A stretch of DNA of 64,000 nt. Source: an uncultured Verrucomicrobiales bacterium. GTDB lineage: Bacteria > Verrucomicrobiota > Verrucomicrobiia > Verrucomicrobiales > Akkermansiaceae. Under the pieces are notes generated by a model, which was not told the origin of the DNA, ran no database searches, and worked only from the letters and a program-made list of their open reading frames with translations. Made by a program: the position numbers and the translations under genes. The DNA is taken from positions 1 to 64,000 of the forward strand of contig CALFVF010000023.1 in the NCBI GenBank assembly GCA_937928735.1. The letters run 5' to 3'. Below are positions 37,557-46,943 of this stretch, piece after piece (positions within the stretch are counted from its first letter, which is position 1; each line of letters starts with the position of its first letter).

Positions 37557-37672
37557 CTAGGATGTTCGTAATTTAGAATTATTCCATATTAGCGTATTTG
37601 ACGGAGGAATTTCTCATGTACACCTCCGCGAAAAGAAGTCGCTTAGTAGAGTGAAAAAAGCTAGAAGAAATC

Positions 37673-38515
37673 ATGTGGCTTTGGTCAAAATTATCTTCAA
37701 AGAAATGGATGGATGCCTGGGAGGAGCGTTTTTATGGAAATCCGAATGCTGTGATCTCAGAATTAAGTACTGGGAAGTCTGTGCGTGTGGAGGTCTACTG
37801 TGAGACCAAGAAGCAGGGGCTAGAGATTCAGAAGCAATTTGGAGGTTCTCTGCGAGAGCTCAAAATGAAGAACTGGGCAGCCATCAATGCGCAGCCAAGA
37901 CCTCCGCTAAAGATTCGTGACGCGGTCGTCATTACAGGAAGTAGAGACTCTAAGGAGAAAGAAAAACTAAAGAATGAGTTTCCCAAGCGCCATGTGGTGC
38001 AAATCCCCGCTGAGATGGCCTTCGGCACTGGTGACCATGCTACGACCTCCACTTGTCTACGACTGTTAGTGGATCAAGCGCGCTTACAGGAAGATGACTG
38101 GGATATGTTAGACTTGGGCTGTGGAACTGCTGTGCTTGCGATAGTGGCTAAGCTGCTGGGAGCGAAATGCTGTGAAGCGCATGACTTTGATCCTCAGGCT
38201 GTGAAGGTGTCTAGGGATAATGTGCAGCTCAATGAGCTAGAGGGAATTGTCGTGAAAGAGCAAGATGTCCTCAAGTGGTCACCCAAGAAGCAATGGGACA
38301 TTGTGGTGGCCAATATGTTTTCAACGATACTGCAGCAGGCATTCCCAACGATCGTGGCCTGCATGAAGCCTGAGGGCTCTCTGATTGTCTCTGGTATCTT
38401 GGTGGATCAGTGGCCAGAGACGCGGGGAGTGGCTGAGAGTGCGGGATTAGAGTTCGAGAAGACGGTGAAGAAGGGGAAGTGGATGACGGCCCTCGGACGC
38501 CTTCGCGAAGACTAA
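37673..38515 (+). CDS. prmA: Ribosomal protein L11 methyltransferase-like (PrmA)
   Basis: A 280-residue class I SAM methyltransferase. The PrmA hallmark AFGTGDHATTSTCL precedes the SAM loop DLGCGTAVLAIVA, and VVANMFSTIL replaces the family NxxANIL motif IV. The N-terminal 100 residues correspond to the substrate-recognition domain of PrmA but are more divergent, so the exact substrate (L11 lysines and N-terminus in E. coli) is less certain than the family. It is a single gene divergent from katG and ends at a terminator. Confidence 0.82.
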   Translation: MWLWSKLSSKKWMDAWEERFYGNPNAVISELSTGKSVRVEVYCETKKQGLEIQKQFGGSLRELKMKNWAAINAQPRPPLKIRDAVVITGSRDSKEKEKLKNEFPKRHVVQIPAEMAFGTGDHATTSTCLRLLVDQARLQEDDWDMLDLGCGTAVLAIVAKLLGAKCCEAHDFDPQAVKVSRDNVQLNELEGIVVKEQDVLKWSPKKQWDIVVANMFSTILQQAFPTIVACMKPEGSLIVSGILVDQWPETRGVAESAGLEFEKTVKKGKWMTALGRLRED

Positions 38516-38532
38516 GGAGAATGGATGAAGAC

Positions 38533-38574
38533 AAAAAAGCTCAGTTCATTGTTGTGACAAGGGACTGAGCTTTT
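38533..38574. terminator. Bidirectional terminator between prmA and the second beta-CASP gene
   Basis: AAAAGCTCAGT (38535-38545) pairs with ACTGAGCTTTT (38564-38574), 11 bp, with T runs on both strands. Confidence 0.85.
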
Positions 38575-38615
38575 GATGTGTGGAGCTTTTTGATGAGGAA
38601 TTTGGGCAGAAGGCC

Positions 38616-40016
38616 TTAGAAACTGGCTTCTTCGCCAAGCTGGGCGACACTGACTTCTCCTTGGTGAATGTCTTTTAGGGCATCACAGAGTATGTTGGAT
38701 CGTTTTTCTTCACCGTGGACAAGCCAGACTTTCTTCTTTGTCCCGCTCATGGCATTGAAGTAGTCAACAAGTTCGGAGTGGTCTGCGTGACCAGAGAAGG
38801 AGTCCACAATTTCTACATTCGCTCGCAGTGGATACTCAGCGCCGAAGATGCGGACTTTTTCCCAGCCTTCGCGGATTTTCCAACCAAGGGTGTTTTGGGC
38901 GCAGTAGCCAACAAAGAGAATGGTGTTACGTTCATCGGCAATGGAGTTTTTGAGGTGGTGGAGGATTCTGCCTGCCTCACACATTCCACTGGCAGAGATG
39001 ATGATGCTCTGGTCTTTTTTGGCATTGAGTTCTTTTGAGCTCTTTACAGAGCGCACGAGTGTTAGGCCTTCAAAACCAAAGGGATTGCGCTTCTCAAAGA
39101 GGAATTCATAGACCTCTTTATTAAAACACTCGGGATGGAGGCGGAAAATCTCTGTGGCATTCACTGCGAGTGGGCTATCCACATAGACAGGTACCTCGGG
39201 GATTTTCTTTTCCTCAAAGAGTTGGTGCAAGACGTAGAGGAGTTGCTGGGTGCGTTCCACAGCGAAAGCAGGGATGACGACTTTCCCGCCTTTTTCGAGA
39301 GCTCGATTGAGAATGGTGGCGATGCGATCGTCCGCTTTTGTGCCTAGTTCATGCTCTCTGCCACCATAGGTGGACTCCATGAGTAGGTAGTCGATGTCTT
39401 TTGCCGCATCAGGGTCGCGCAGGATGTCATTGTCGCCACGGCCGACGTCTCCGGAGAAGAGGAAGCGCTTTGTCTTACCGTCTTCTTTGTCGTTTATTTC
39501 GAGTAGGATCTGGGCACTGCCAAGAATATGCCCAGCATCGAGGAACTCGAGAGTGACTCCCTCTGCAATCATCATAGGACGCTTGTAGCCGACATTAATA
39601 AACTGTCTCATGCAGCGCTCAGCATCGATCTCTGAGTAGAGAGGCTCGACTTCTGGGAGGCCTTTTTTGGCGCGCTTTTTATTGAGGTATTCAACATCAC
39701 TTTTCTGAATCCGTGCAGAGTCTGAGAGCATGATCTGGCAGAGATCTCGTGTTGCGAAGGTGGCATAGATATTACCATCGAAGCCATTTTTTGTGAGGTT
39801 GGGGAGGTTACCACTATGGTCGATGTGGGCGTGGCTGAGGATGACGGCATCGAGTTCTTTCGGGTCAAAGTGTGGGAAATTACAGTTAATTTCATAAGCG
39901 TCATCGCGCCTTCCTTGATAAAGTCCACAATCGAGCAAAATCTTTTTGCCATTGATTTCTAGAAGGTGCTGAGACCCTGTTGTCGTACCGGCTGCGCCAC
40001 AAAATTTTAATTTCAT
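38616..40016 (-). CDS. Metallo-beta-lactamase/beta-CASP RNase (second of two)
   Basis: A 466-residue RNase J/CPSF73-like hydrolase. All motifs are standard: SHAHIDHSGNLPNL (zinc ligands), DAGHILGSAQ, FSGDVGRGD, MESTYGGREH (beta-CASP motif A), PAFAVERTQQLL, SASGMCEAGR and VDSFSGHADHSEL, ending WLVHGEEK. The start at 40016 (MKLKFCGAAGTTTGSQH) matches the usual N-terminus of the family; the longer open frame would extend toward a family A repeat element. Activity is expected on RNA; the specific role is not known. This is the more canonical of the two copies in the window. Confidence 0.93.
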   Translation of the reverse strand: MKLKFCGAAGTTTGSQHLLEINGKKILLDCGLYQGRRDDAYEINCNFPHFDPKELDAVILSHAHIDHSGNLPNLTKNGFDGNIYATFATRDLCQIMLSDSARIQKSDVEYLNKKRAKKGLPEVEPLYSEIDAERCMRQFINVGYKRPMMIAEGVTLEFLDAGHILGSAQILLEINDKEDGKTKRFLFSGDVGRGDNDILRDPDAAKDIDYLLMESTYGGREHELGTKADDRIATILNRALEKGGKVVIPAFAVERTQQLLYVLHQLFEEKKIPEVPVYVDSPLAVNATEIFRLHPECFNKEVYEFLFEKRNPFGFEGLTLVRSVKSSKELNAKKDQSIIISASGMCEAGRILHHLKNSIADERNTILFVGYCAQNTLGWKIREGWEKVRIFGAEYPLRANVEIVDSFSGHADHSELVDYFNAMSGTKKKVWLVHGEEKRSNILCDALKDIHQGEVSVAQLGEEASF

Positions 40017-40076
40017 AAGTTTAAGTGAAACTAATACTATGTGACTGACAGAAGGCTGCCAGAGGAAAATGACATA

Positions 40077-40235
40077 ATACCAACTCAAAAAACTATCTGG
40101 TAGAATTCGCTAGATCTTTGAGGAGATACCATCGTTGTCACTCACCCGTAGATGCTCGCATCACCGGTGGGTTCCGCCTTGATCTCCCACCAAATCTCTT
40201 CGCGCTTTCTACCAATTAGTTTTCCTCATTGGTAG
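40077..40235. repeat. Family A inverted-repeat element, copy 3 (complete)
   Basis: A 159-bp copy in the same orientation as the one at 7927. It starts ATACCAACTCAAAAAACTAT and ends CTCATTGGTAG. Flanking TAA and GAA match in part. It lies between the beta-CASP start and the Minf_1886 stop. Confidence 0.9.
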
Positions 40236-40296
40236 AAACTAGCGAGAGGCTTTCTGAGCAAAATGTCTCCCGTGTGGTTGGTGGCTGGAGGTGCCT

Positions 40297-40692
40297 TTAA
40301 GAAGATTTTTGACTTCTTGGTAGATAGGGGCGTGTGAAGGCGTCCTGAAAGTCGAAGACATCATGGAAGTCCTCTATGGTGTCACTGTCTTGCTTGCCAA
40401 ACATGCCTTCTCCGATGAGCTGGAAGACCATGTCACCGATGTCTGCTGTTTTATTGAGTCCCCATTCCTCAAGTAGGGTGATCGCCATGGGGCCGTATTC
40501 TTTGAGTGCTAGATCGCGGAAGCCAAAGAGTAGCTCCTGGGCCGTGACGTGCCGGTTGGGTTGCTTGCTCTCTGTGATGGTAGAGACTGTGGTATTGAGT
40601 GCCTCACTCAGGAAGGTGTAGGCCTCTGTCTCGAAGCGTGGGTCGCGCTCTCTGATATTGTGAACAGCTTGATCAAAGTGGAGCGGTTTCAT
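40297..40692 (-). CDS. Minf_1886 family protein
   Basis: A 131-residue soluble protein. The layout FDQAVHNIRERDPRFETEAY, YTFLSEAL, HVTAQELLFGFRDLALKEYG and NKTADIGDMVFQLIGEGMF matches the Minf_1886 family, named from Methylacidiphilum and found in Verrucomicrobia and Planctomycetes. No function is established. It is last of the murU-amgK-CHASE2-argB series, 8 nt after the argB stop. This protein is one of the stronger pointers to the PVC superphylum. Confidence 0.85.
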   Translation of the reverse strand: MKPLHFDQAVHNIRERDPRFETEAYTFLSEALNTTVSTITESKQPNRHVTAQELLFGFRDLALKEYGPMAITLLEEWGLNKTADIGDMVFQLIGEGMFGKQDSDTIEDFHDVFDFQDAFTRPYLPRSQKSS

Positions 40693-40700
40693 GGTGCGTG

Positions 40701-41591
40701 CTACTGGGCTGCGAGAATAATCTCAGTACCGATGCCTGATTGGGTGAAGATTTCAAGTAAGAGTGAGTGCTCGCGGCGGCCATCAATGAAGTGTACTTTT
40801 CCGACACCGTGATGGAGGGCGTCTAGGGCGGAGTTCATTTTAGGGATCATGCCGCCCGCTATTGTGCCATCTTTGAGTAGCTCCTGGGCGAAGGCTTCGT
40901 GAATTGAGGGGATGAGGGTGGTGGTGTCTTTGGGGTCAGCCATGACTCCTGGGACATCAGAGAGGTAAATGAGTTTGGCGGCTTTGAGTTCCTTAGCGAG
41001 GGCAGCAGCTGCGAGGTCGGCGTTGACATTGAGTAGCTTTCCGCTGTCTTTTTCGGCCGCGAGAGGGGAGATGACGGGGACAGTTTCTGAGTGAATGGCT
41101 TGATGAATATACTCGAGCTTGCAGTGAACAACTTGCCCCACACGGCCGACGTCACAGGACTGGCCGTCTGCATCGAGTGCTTGGATTCTCTCTCCCACAA
41201 AGACTTCAGATCCTGGGAAACCTACGGACTTGCCACCATAGTGGAGAATCATATCCACGAGGCCTGGATTGAGTGTTTTTGAGAGGGTATTTTCAACAAT
41301 ATTGATGGCTTCAGGGCTAGTGACTCGAAAGCCACCGATGAACTTCGCCTCTAGGCCTGCTTCTTGCATGGCACTGGATATGGCCTTACCCCCACCATGG
41401 ACAATCACTGGATTAATGCCTGCGACCTCCAGAAAGACGATGTCCCGCATGACTTGGCGCACTAGCTGGGGGTCATCCATGGCAGAACCCCCCATTTTAA
41501 TCAAAAACGTCTCACCTCGGAAGGACTGTAGGTAGGGTAGAGCTTCTATGAGAACAGAAGCTTTGAGCGTGGTAGATTCTATAGGATTCAT
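40701..41591 (-). CDS. argB: Acetylglutamate kinase
   Basis: A 296-residue amino-acid kinase for the second step of arginine synthesis. Motifs: LIKMGGSAMDD at the N-terminus (phosphate loop), VIVHGGGKAIS, FIGGFRVTSPEA (substrate binding), NVNADLAAAALAKEL, LIYLSDVPGVM and GTIAGGMIPKMNSAL near the C-terminus. The length fits. An N-terminal helix (about 1-25) precedes the core, of the kind used by arginine-inhibited hexameric forms, but inhibition cannot be proved from sequence. It starts 22 nt after the CHASE2-like gene and ends 8 nt before the Minf_1886 gene. Confidence 0.97.
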   Translation of the reverse strand: MNPIESTTLKASVLIEALPYLQSFRGETFLIKMGGSAMDDPQLVRQVMRDIVFLEVAGINPVIVHGGGKAISSAMQEAGLEAKFIGGFRVTSPEAINIVENTLSKTLNPGLVDMILHYGGKSVGFPGSEVFVGERIQALDADGQSCDVGRVGQVVHCKLEYIHQAIHSETVPVISPLAAEKDSGKLLNVNADLAAAALAKELKAAKLIYLSDVPGVMADPKDTTTLIPSIHEAFAQELLKDGTIAGGMIPKMNSALDALHHGVGKVHFIDGRREHSLLLEIFTQSGIGTEIILAAQ

Positions 41592-41613
41592 CGTGGGAAA
41601 TTAGCTGGAAGAC

Positions 41614-42888
41614 TTAGTCCTCTGTGGCTGGTTCTAGGGAAGTGTCAGAGGAGGACTTAGCCATGGAGACGAGAGGAGCGAAGAAGAAACTCACAAGCCA
41701 GCCGACAATCGCTGTCGTGAAGGCGGCAGATGCTGGCATCCACATATTACGGAATGAAGAGAGAGTGACAAGTACTGGCCATAGGGTGACTAGGGTAAGA
41801 ATGAAGTAGACGTGGCGCTTTAGGGGGCGAAACTCCAGAAACCACGCGAAGAGAATAGCGATATCTGCGAGTACGATGAGCTCTGCCCAGCGCGGTAGGC
41901 GATAATAGGTGGTGAGGAAGTCTGTGCGTGGGGCGGCGTGTATGGCTCCTAGATTCTCGATGCTAGAGAGTGTTGTTTCTGAGTTGGCTGAGAGTGAGAC
42001 GATAGGCTTGAACTGTGCTTCCTTCGCCCAGGGGTAGTCTGCGGAGCGGGGGGTGAGTGCGTGAGCTGGGAGGATTTCTTTGGGGCCTGCATAGGCACCA
42101 AATTCATTGAGTTTGAGAATAGGGCCTGAGTCTCCGAGGAGGATGAATTCTCCCAGTGCAATGGTGATTTCTTCTAGAGCGATATCTTCTAGCAAAATGA
42201 GTTGGAGTAGTGAGAAGGAGGGCACAAGGGAGTCTCCCCATTGCAGAAGGAGTTGGTGGGAGTTCGCGGCCGTGGATTGGCTATTGAAACCCACCAGTGT
42301 ATTGGTCGGGGGAAGAAAGGAAGGAGGAAGTGCCTGGGCATTGACTTTGGGAATAAGAGGGCTAGTGCCTGTGATGTTTTCAGAAGGAATAGTGGCGATA
42401 TAGTAGGGGATTTCCTCGGCCTCAGCTCGGTAGCTGAGCTCGAGCGCGGCGTAGACAGTTTGGTAGTTCTCGAGACTTAGGGTGAGTGCGTCTAGGGTGT
42501 TTTGATCGGCATTGTGCCAGCTTAGTGGAACATTTAAGGTGAGAGAGGAGCACTCATGAGTATCGTGGAGTTTAGCTATGATGGTGGCTAGAGTGAGTGG
42601 GTTTTCGACAGTTTGGAGATGGTCGGAGGTAGGCTGGAATTCTAATAAACTGATGGAAGGTGGCTGACTGGTTCCTTCCTTTAGGTAGTGAACACGCCGA
42701 GTGGTGTCGCCTAGTTGATGTGGCTCGACCACGGTGGAACCAGCAGAGAAGGTGTGGGCGCTCTGCGGGAAAATGGTCGCATCAATCATGCGAGCCATAG
42801 GGAAGGTGAAAATACCTTCTAACATGAGCCACCCTACCAGTAGTGTGAGAAAGGCGGCGCAGACTTTGATATAAAAACTTTGTTTCAA
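41614..42888 (-). CDS. Membrane protein with CHASE2-like topology
   Basis: A 424-residue protein from the TTG at 42888, 7 nt after the kinase stop; a longer frame from 42957 would overlap the kinase by 62 bp. One N-terminal TM (KVCAAFLTLLVGWLMLEGIF) precedes an extracytoplasmic domain of about 300 residues. That domain contains LTLNVPLSWHN and ALEEITIALGEFILLGDSGP. Three TMs follow (about residues 345-415) and then a short acidic tail. One TM, a long loop and three TMs is the topology of CHASE2 sensor domains, and the repeated strand pattern fits weakly. There is no signalling domain. Its role is unknown. Confidence 0.65.
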   Translation of the reverse strand: MKQSFYIKVCAAFLTLLVGWLMLEGIFTFPMARMIDATIFPQSAHTFSAGSTVVEPHQLGDTTRRVHYLKEGTSQPPSISLLEFQPTSDHLQTVENPLTLATIIAKLHDTHECSSLTLNVPLSWHNADQNTLDALTLSLENYQTVYAALELSYRAEAEEIPYYIATIPSENITGTSPLIPKVNAQALPPSFLPPTNTLVGFNSQSTAANSHQLLLQWGDSLVPSFSLLQLILLEDIALEEITIALGEFILLGDSGPILKLNEFGAYAGPKEILPAHALTPRSADYPWAKEAQFKPIVSLSANSETTLSSIENLGAIHAAPRTDFLTTYYRLPRWAELIVLADIAILFAWFLEFRPLKRHVYFILTLVTLWPVLVTLSSFRNMWMPASAAFTTAIVGWLVSFFFAPLVSMAKSSSDTSLEPATED

Positions 42889-42895
42889 AGGAAAT

Positions 42896-43861
42896 TTACT
42901 TGGCAGAATATTGATCCAAAACAGGTAAAATAGCCTCTGCGAATTCTGTGCCCTCAACTAAGTTCCTGAGTAGGGCACTTGCTGTGGGGATGTGCTGGGC
43001 GTACCAAGATTCGTGTTTATTGGTCACTAGGTTACCGTAGGCGCCTAGTGCTTGCATGAGGCGCTGGATGGCGCATTTAGTAAGAATGTCCTCAATGGGA
43101 CGCTCCTCTGTAATCTCCTCCCATAGTGTGAGGAGCTTTTCTACCTCCTCAGCAGAGTGGTTCATGTAGGGATCATAGATGAAGGAGGCGAGGTCGTATT
43201 CTTGGCGACCACGGCGCATTCCTTGGAAGTCGATGAGGTAGGCGGTGTTGTCTTTAATGAGTACGTTCTGTGACTGTAAGTCGCGGTGCACGAGGTTTCT
43301 CGCAGAGGCTCCGAGCTGCTGGGAGAGATCTTTGAGAGCGGGGTGTTCTCTGAGGGGTGTTGTCTCTCCACTGCTCATGCCAACATAATATTCGGCAAAA
43401 AAATCATAGAAATACTCCTGTTCCCACTCGTAGAGAGACGCATCAAATGGGGGCTGAAATTCTAGCTCCTTGGGTGCTCTGGTGTAGAAGAGCTTGTCGA
43501 GTTGCTCAAAGACGGAGCGATAAATCGGCTCTCGGGTCTCCCAGGGTTCATCCTTGAGACTGAGTAGGTCCTCATCACCCAAATCTTCGACAATGGCACA
43601 GCAGCGCCCCGTGTTATTGTAGAGAACTTGTGGCACGTGGAAGCGATTCTGACGTAAGAATTCAGCCACTGGCAGGTAGTTGGCACTATCGGCTCTCTCA
43701 AGTGTGTAGTGAATGCCGATATAGGTGGGATGCCCTTGTGGCTTCAGACGAATAATGGTTCTGCCTGAGGCTCCCTTCGTAATAGGCTCAATGATGACCT
43801 TGTCGGTGGGACTAAGCTCAAGATGATTTTTGATCGCAGTGAGTAGAGTATTGGTAGGCAT
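42896..43861 (-). CDS. Aminoglycoside-phosphotransferase-fold kinase, AmgK-like
   Basis: A 321-residue soluble kinase. The catalytic loop is LVHRDLQSQNVLI (about 207-219) and the metal-binding loop is LIDFQGMRRGRQEYDLASFI; the nucleotide loop near the N-terminus is TKGASGRTIIRL. These are the features of AmgK, which phosphorylates N-acetylmuramate or N-acetylglucosamine at C1 in peptidoglycan recycling. Here the gene is 90 nt downstream of a MurU-type nucleotidyltransferase, the same pairing as in Pseudomonas, supporting this role. A shorter choice of related kinases cannot be excluded. Confidence 0.85.
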   Translation of the reverse strand: MPTNTLLTAIKNHLELSPTDKVIIEPITKGASGRTIIRLKPQGHPTYIGIHYTLERADSANYLPVAEFLRQNRFHVPQVLYNNTGRCCAIVEDLGDEDLLSLKDEPWETREPIYRSVFEQLDKLFYTRAPKELEFQPPFDASLYEWEQEYFYDFFAEYYVGMSSGETTPLREHPALKDLSQQLGASARNLVHRDLQSQNVLIKDNTAYLIDFQGMRRGRQEYDLASFIYDPYMNHSAEEVEKLLTLWEEITEERPIEDILTKCAIQRLMQALGAYGNLVTNKHESWYAQHIPTASALLRNLVEGTEFAEAILPVLDQYSAK

Positions 43862-43951
43862 GGGAATGGGTCAAGGTGGAGGATTCTGTGTGGGAGAGTG
43901 AAAAAGAAAAAATAGTCTCTAGGGTTAGATCTCGAAGATTTGGTCGTGGGC

Positions 43952-44878
43952 TTAGAGGTCTTTTTGACTGTGATTACCTGAGGCATGCTGACGCACAATA
44001 CAATGATCAAGTTTTGTGTTTTTGGAAAGAACCGCTTTTGGCCAAATGACAGAATGTTTCACCTCACAGCCCTCAGCAATGATCACACCCGCGCCGATCG
44101 TACTTGTAGCATCGACCTTTGCTGAGGGGTGAATCACAGCCTCTGGGTGGATGCCTGCGGGATGCTCGGCAGTGAGTGCGAGCTGTTGATTCACCTTAAG
44201 ATAGACTTCTCTTGTCCCTAAATCATTCCAAGAAATAGGGGGAGAAAGAAAGGCCTCGAGCTTACCAGCCTCAGCCAGTTTTAGAAAAGTTGGGATAATG
44301 GAAACGGGCCTGCTCTTGGGTGTACTCTTGGGGATTTGCTCAAGAATAGCAGGGCGCGTGCAGTAAATCCCACTAAATTGGTGGGTGCCCGCGTGAATTC
44401 CACGTTCATATCGCAGATCTGAAATGAGATTGCCATTTAGTGCGATATTGCAGTTCGGCCCTTCCGCTAAGAGGGCGAGTGTGGTGGTAGCCTCAGATTG
44501 GCTGTGCTGCTGCATGAGGTCTTTTAGCGAGAGGTTACTCATAATGTCTCCATTGACCACAAGAATGGATTCTCCCTGGAAGAAAGATTCGATTTGCTTC
44601 AGCCCGCCACCTGTATCTAGTAGAATAGGCTCGTGGGAAAATGTGATTGGATAGCCACGGTAGGTCTGCTTGGGAAATGCCTTTGACCACTCCTCGGCCA
44701 AATGATGGGTATTGATGATAAAGGAGGTGATACCTGCCTCGATGCAGGCATCAAGGGTGTGTTCTACCAGAGGGCGATTGGCAATGGGGACGAGGGGCTT
44801 TGGCAGGGAGTGAGTGAGGGGCTGGAGGCGGGTGCCGAGGCCAGCGCCTAGGATAAATGCTTTTGAGATAGAGCTCAC
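43952..44878 (-). CDS. Nucleotidyltransferase, MurU-like
   Basis: A 308-residue sugar-1-phosphate nucleotidyltransferase. The N-terminal FILGAGLGTRLQPLTHSLPK is the nucleotide and Mg-binding signature, with PLVPIANRPLV following. VNGDIMSNL and LDTGGGLKQ are the sugar-phosphate loops. A C-terminal left-handed beta-helix (about 240-300, PEAVIHPSAKVDATSTIGAG onward) extends it beyond the shorter Pseudomonas MurU. Next to an AmgK-like kinase it probably makes UDP-MurNAc from recycled MurNAc-1-phosphate. Other nucleotide sugars are possible. It heads the operon that continues to the Minf_1886 gene. Confidence 0.85.
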   Translation of the reverse strand: MSSISKAFILGAGLGTRLQPLTHSLPKPLVPIANRPLVEHTLDACIEAGITSFIINTHHLAEEWSKAFPKQTYRGYPITFSHEPILLDTGGGLKQIESFFQGESILVVNGDIMSNLSLKDLMQQHSQSEATTTLALLAEGPNCNIALNGNLISDLRYERGIHAGTHQFSGIYCTRPAILEQIPKSTPKSRPVSIIPTFLKLAEAGKLEAFLSPPISWNDLGTREVYLKVNQQLALTAEHPAGIHPEAVIHPSAKVDATSTIGAGVIIAEGCEVKHSVIWPKAVLSKNTKLDHCIVRQHASGNHSQKDL

Positions 44879-45080
44879 GTTGATTGTTTAAAGCAGAAGT
44901 GAGGTGGGGATGAAGGAGAAATTTGAGCTTTTCGACGTTTCTGACCACGAGATAGCCGGTTTTTAGGATGCTGAAATATCTCTTTTGAAGTGGTAGCTTG
45001 GCTACACGGCTGACTCGATAGAGGGAGAATTGGCACTTGCCGCACCTTTACTGGCGTAGGAGGATGCTGCTCTAGTTCTT

Positions 45081-46160
45081 ATGGAGAGAGACCGGATTCA
45101 CTTTATCGATGCTCTGAGAGGTTATGCGATTCTGATGATGCTACAAGGCCACACTGTGGGTGTGGTGTTAGCAGAGCAGTGGCGCTCGAATGAATACACA
45201 GCGTACTTTCTCTGGAACTATCTAAGAGGTCTGACAGCCCCTGCTTTTCTATTCGCATCGGGCTTAGTGCTCACATATTTGTTTTATAGCCGCCCTGTGG
45301 AGCAGAGGAGCGCGCGGATTGTTAAAACCGTGAAGCGTGGTGTGTGGTTAATGTGCCTCGGTTCACTCACGCTTGTGTATCCTCGCACGATTCAGAATGT
45401 CCTGCAGGGAGAATGGGAGAAGATTCACTTTCACACGATCACCTCAGTGCTTCATATCATAGGTCTGGCCTTAGTGCTGAGCGCAGCTATTTTTACCGTT
45501 TCCAAGCGTTCAGAGAAGCGCTTCGTATGTATTGTGTCACTTTGTACCCTGGGCTTATTTTTTGGAGCTCCGTGGTTGAGGGATGTGCAGACAGGTATTG
45601 GCATTCTTGATTTCTGGAACCAGCAGAGAAGTGGCTCCATCTTTGTCCTGTCTCCATGGTTAGGGCATTACTTTAGTGGCTGTTTATTCGGCTACTGGGC
45701 GACTCGGAAAGCTTGGTATCGGAATATGAAGTGGTTAGTGGCTATGCTGTCGATGGGGTATCTGATATCTCGTCAGTTCTTTTGGTACCTAGAGCACTTG
45801 CTGGTGCAACTACGTGTCCTTGATTATGGGAATGAAACCTTTCGAGAGGGCTTTGATCAAATCTACCGACAAGGAGAAGTGTGGATGCTTGTCGGTCTGA
45901 TTGCGATAGTGGCTCATTTTGGTAAGGCTCCTAAGTGGCTATGCCATTGTGGGAAAGAAACCCTCAGTATCTATATGATTCATAGCGCTATCGTGTATTC
46001 GGCATGGTTTGGTATAGGGTACTCCACGCTCTGTCGTCGCGCACTAGGACCGTGGGAGACTCTCACTTTGGCTCTGGGGACAGTCTTGCTCTTTATCTAT
46101 TTAGCGAAAGCTCTGCCCAAATGGCGTGAGCGGTTACCATTCTTAGACTGGATTCGATAA
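45081..46160 (+). CDS. DUF1624-type membrane acyltransferase
   Basis: A 359-residue polytopic inner-membrane protein. The N-terminal RIHFIDALRGYAILMMLQGH is the signature of DUF1624 / heparan-alpha-glucosaminide N-acetyltransferase-like catalytic domains, with the conserved His at GHT. About ten hydrophobic segments follow. APAFLFASGLVL and LSPWLGHYFSGCLFGYW are further family phrases, and KETLSIYMIHSAIVY lies near the end. It is expected to acylate a cell-surface sugar or lipid; the substrate is unknown. Its last 18 bp overlap the convergent SpoU gene. Confidence 0.85.
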   Translation: MERDRIHFIDALRGYAILMMLQGHTVGVVLAEQWRSNEYTAYFLWNYLRGLTAPAFLFASGLVLTYLFYSRPVEQRSARIVKTVKRGVWLMCLGSLTLVYPRTIQNVLQGEWEKIHFHTITSVLHIIGLALVLSAAIFTVSKRSEKRFVCIVSLCTLGLFFGAPWLRDVQTGIGILDFWNQQRSGSIFVLSPWLGHYFSGCLFGYWATRKAWYRNMKWLVAMLSMGYLISRQFFWYLEHLLVQLRVLDYGNETFREGFDQIYRQGEVWMLVGLIAIVAHFGKAPKWLCHCGKETLSIYMIHSAIVYSAWFGIGYSTLCRRALGPWETLTLALGTVLLFIYLAKALPKWRERLPFLDWIR

Positions 46161-46943
46161 AGGTATATTGGATAAAGCTTTATGCATCTCATACAGTAGA
46201 ATCGCAGAACTACTAGCGACATTGAGTGAGTCAAAGCTATGCTGCATAGGGATTTTGGTGAGTGCATCGGCGTAATCTAGCCAGCAAGAGTCGAGTCCCG
46301 TGTCTTCACGACCTAGCATCAAACTCACAGGTGGGGTGAGCGAGATCTCCTCAGGGGCACACGCATCAGGACTGAGGGCAGCTGCGATGATTTGGCTGCG
46401 CTGGGCGAGCCACTCTATGTCCTGCTGTAGCTCAGTGGAAACAAAGATGGGAATCTGAAAAGTCGCCCCCGCGGCCGCTCTGATTGCTTTGGCATTGTAG
46501 GGGGAAGTGCCAGAAGTGCCGCAGAGAATCGCCTCAGCACCCAGAGCTCGGCTATTGCGAATAATCGTACCCAGATTACCGGGGTCTGCGAGCTCAGGAA
46601 TGATCACGATGAGCTGTGGATCTCTCACACCTCCTGAGCAAATACCTGCTGAATTTTGCCACCATTCTTGGAAGCTGAGAGTAGGTTTTTGAGCTACGGC
46701 GATGTGGCCACGGTGAAACTGGAACCCGAGAAGAGTGCTAGCCTGCTGCTTGGTGATGGTCTGGTAGGGGACTGTATCATGAGGGGGGGCGCCGAGATTG
46801 AGCTGAGCCAGATTTGTCGTGAAAACAGCCTCGCAATACTCAGAAGAGTCCAAGAGAGCCTGCACGGGGATTCTCCCCTCAACTATGCAGTGTGTCTGGC
46901 TCTCTCTTTGCTCAAAGAGCTCAACCCATGAATCAAGAAGCAT
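46143..46943 (-). CDS. TrmH/SpoU-family RNA 2'-O-methyltransferase
   Basis: A 266-residue SPOUT methyltransferase. The N-terminal 95 residues form a short substrate-binding domain with HCIVEGRIPVQALL. The SPOUT core carries the three family motifs: PGNLGTIIRNSRALGAEAIL (motif 1, with the catalytic Asn and Arg), LMLGREDTGLDS (motif 2) and IPMQHSFDSLNVASSSAIL (motif 3). Substitutions relative to E. coli TrmH (GREDTGL in place of GxExxGL) are within family range. It acts on rRNA or tRNA ribose; the target cannot be fixed. It overlaps the upstream ABC gene by 11 bp. Confidence 0.9.
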   Translation of the reverse strand: MLLDSWVELFEQRESQTHCIVEGRIPVQALLDSSEYCEAVFTTNLAQLNLGAPPHDTVPYQTITKQQASTLLGFQFHRGHIAVAQKPTLSFQEWWQNSAGICSGGVRDPQLIVIIPELADPGNLGTIIRNSRALGAEAILCGTSGTSPYNAKAIRAAAGATFQIPIFVSTELQQDIEWLAQRSQIIAAALSPDACAPEEISLTPPVSLMLGREDTGLDSCWLDYADALTKIPMQHSFDSLNVASSSAILLYEMHKALSNIPLSNPV

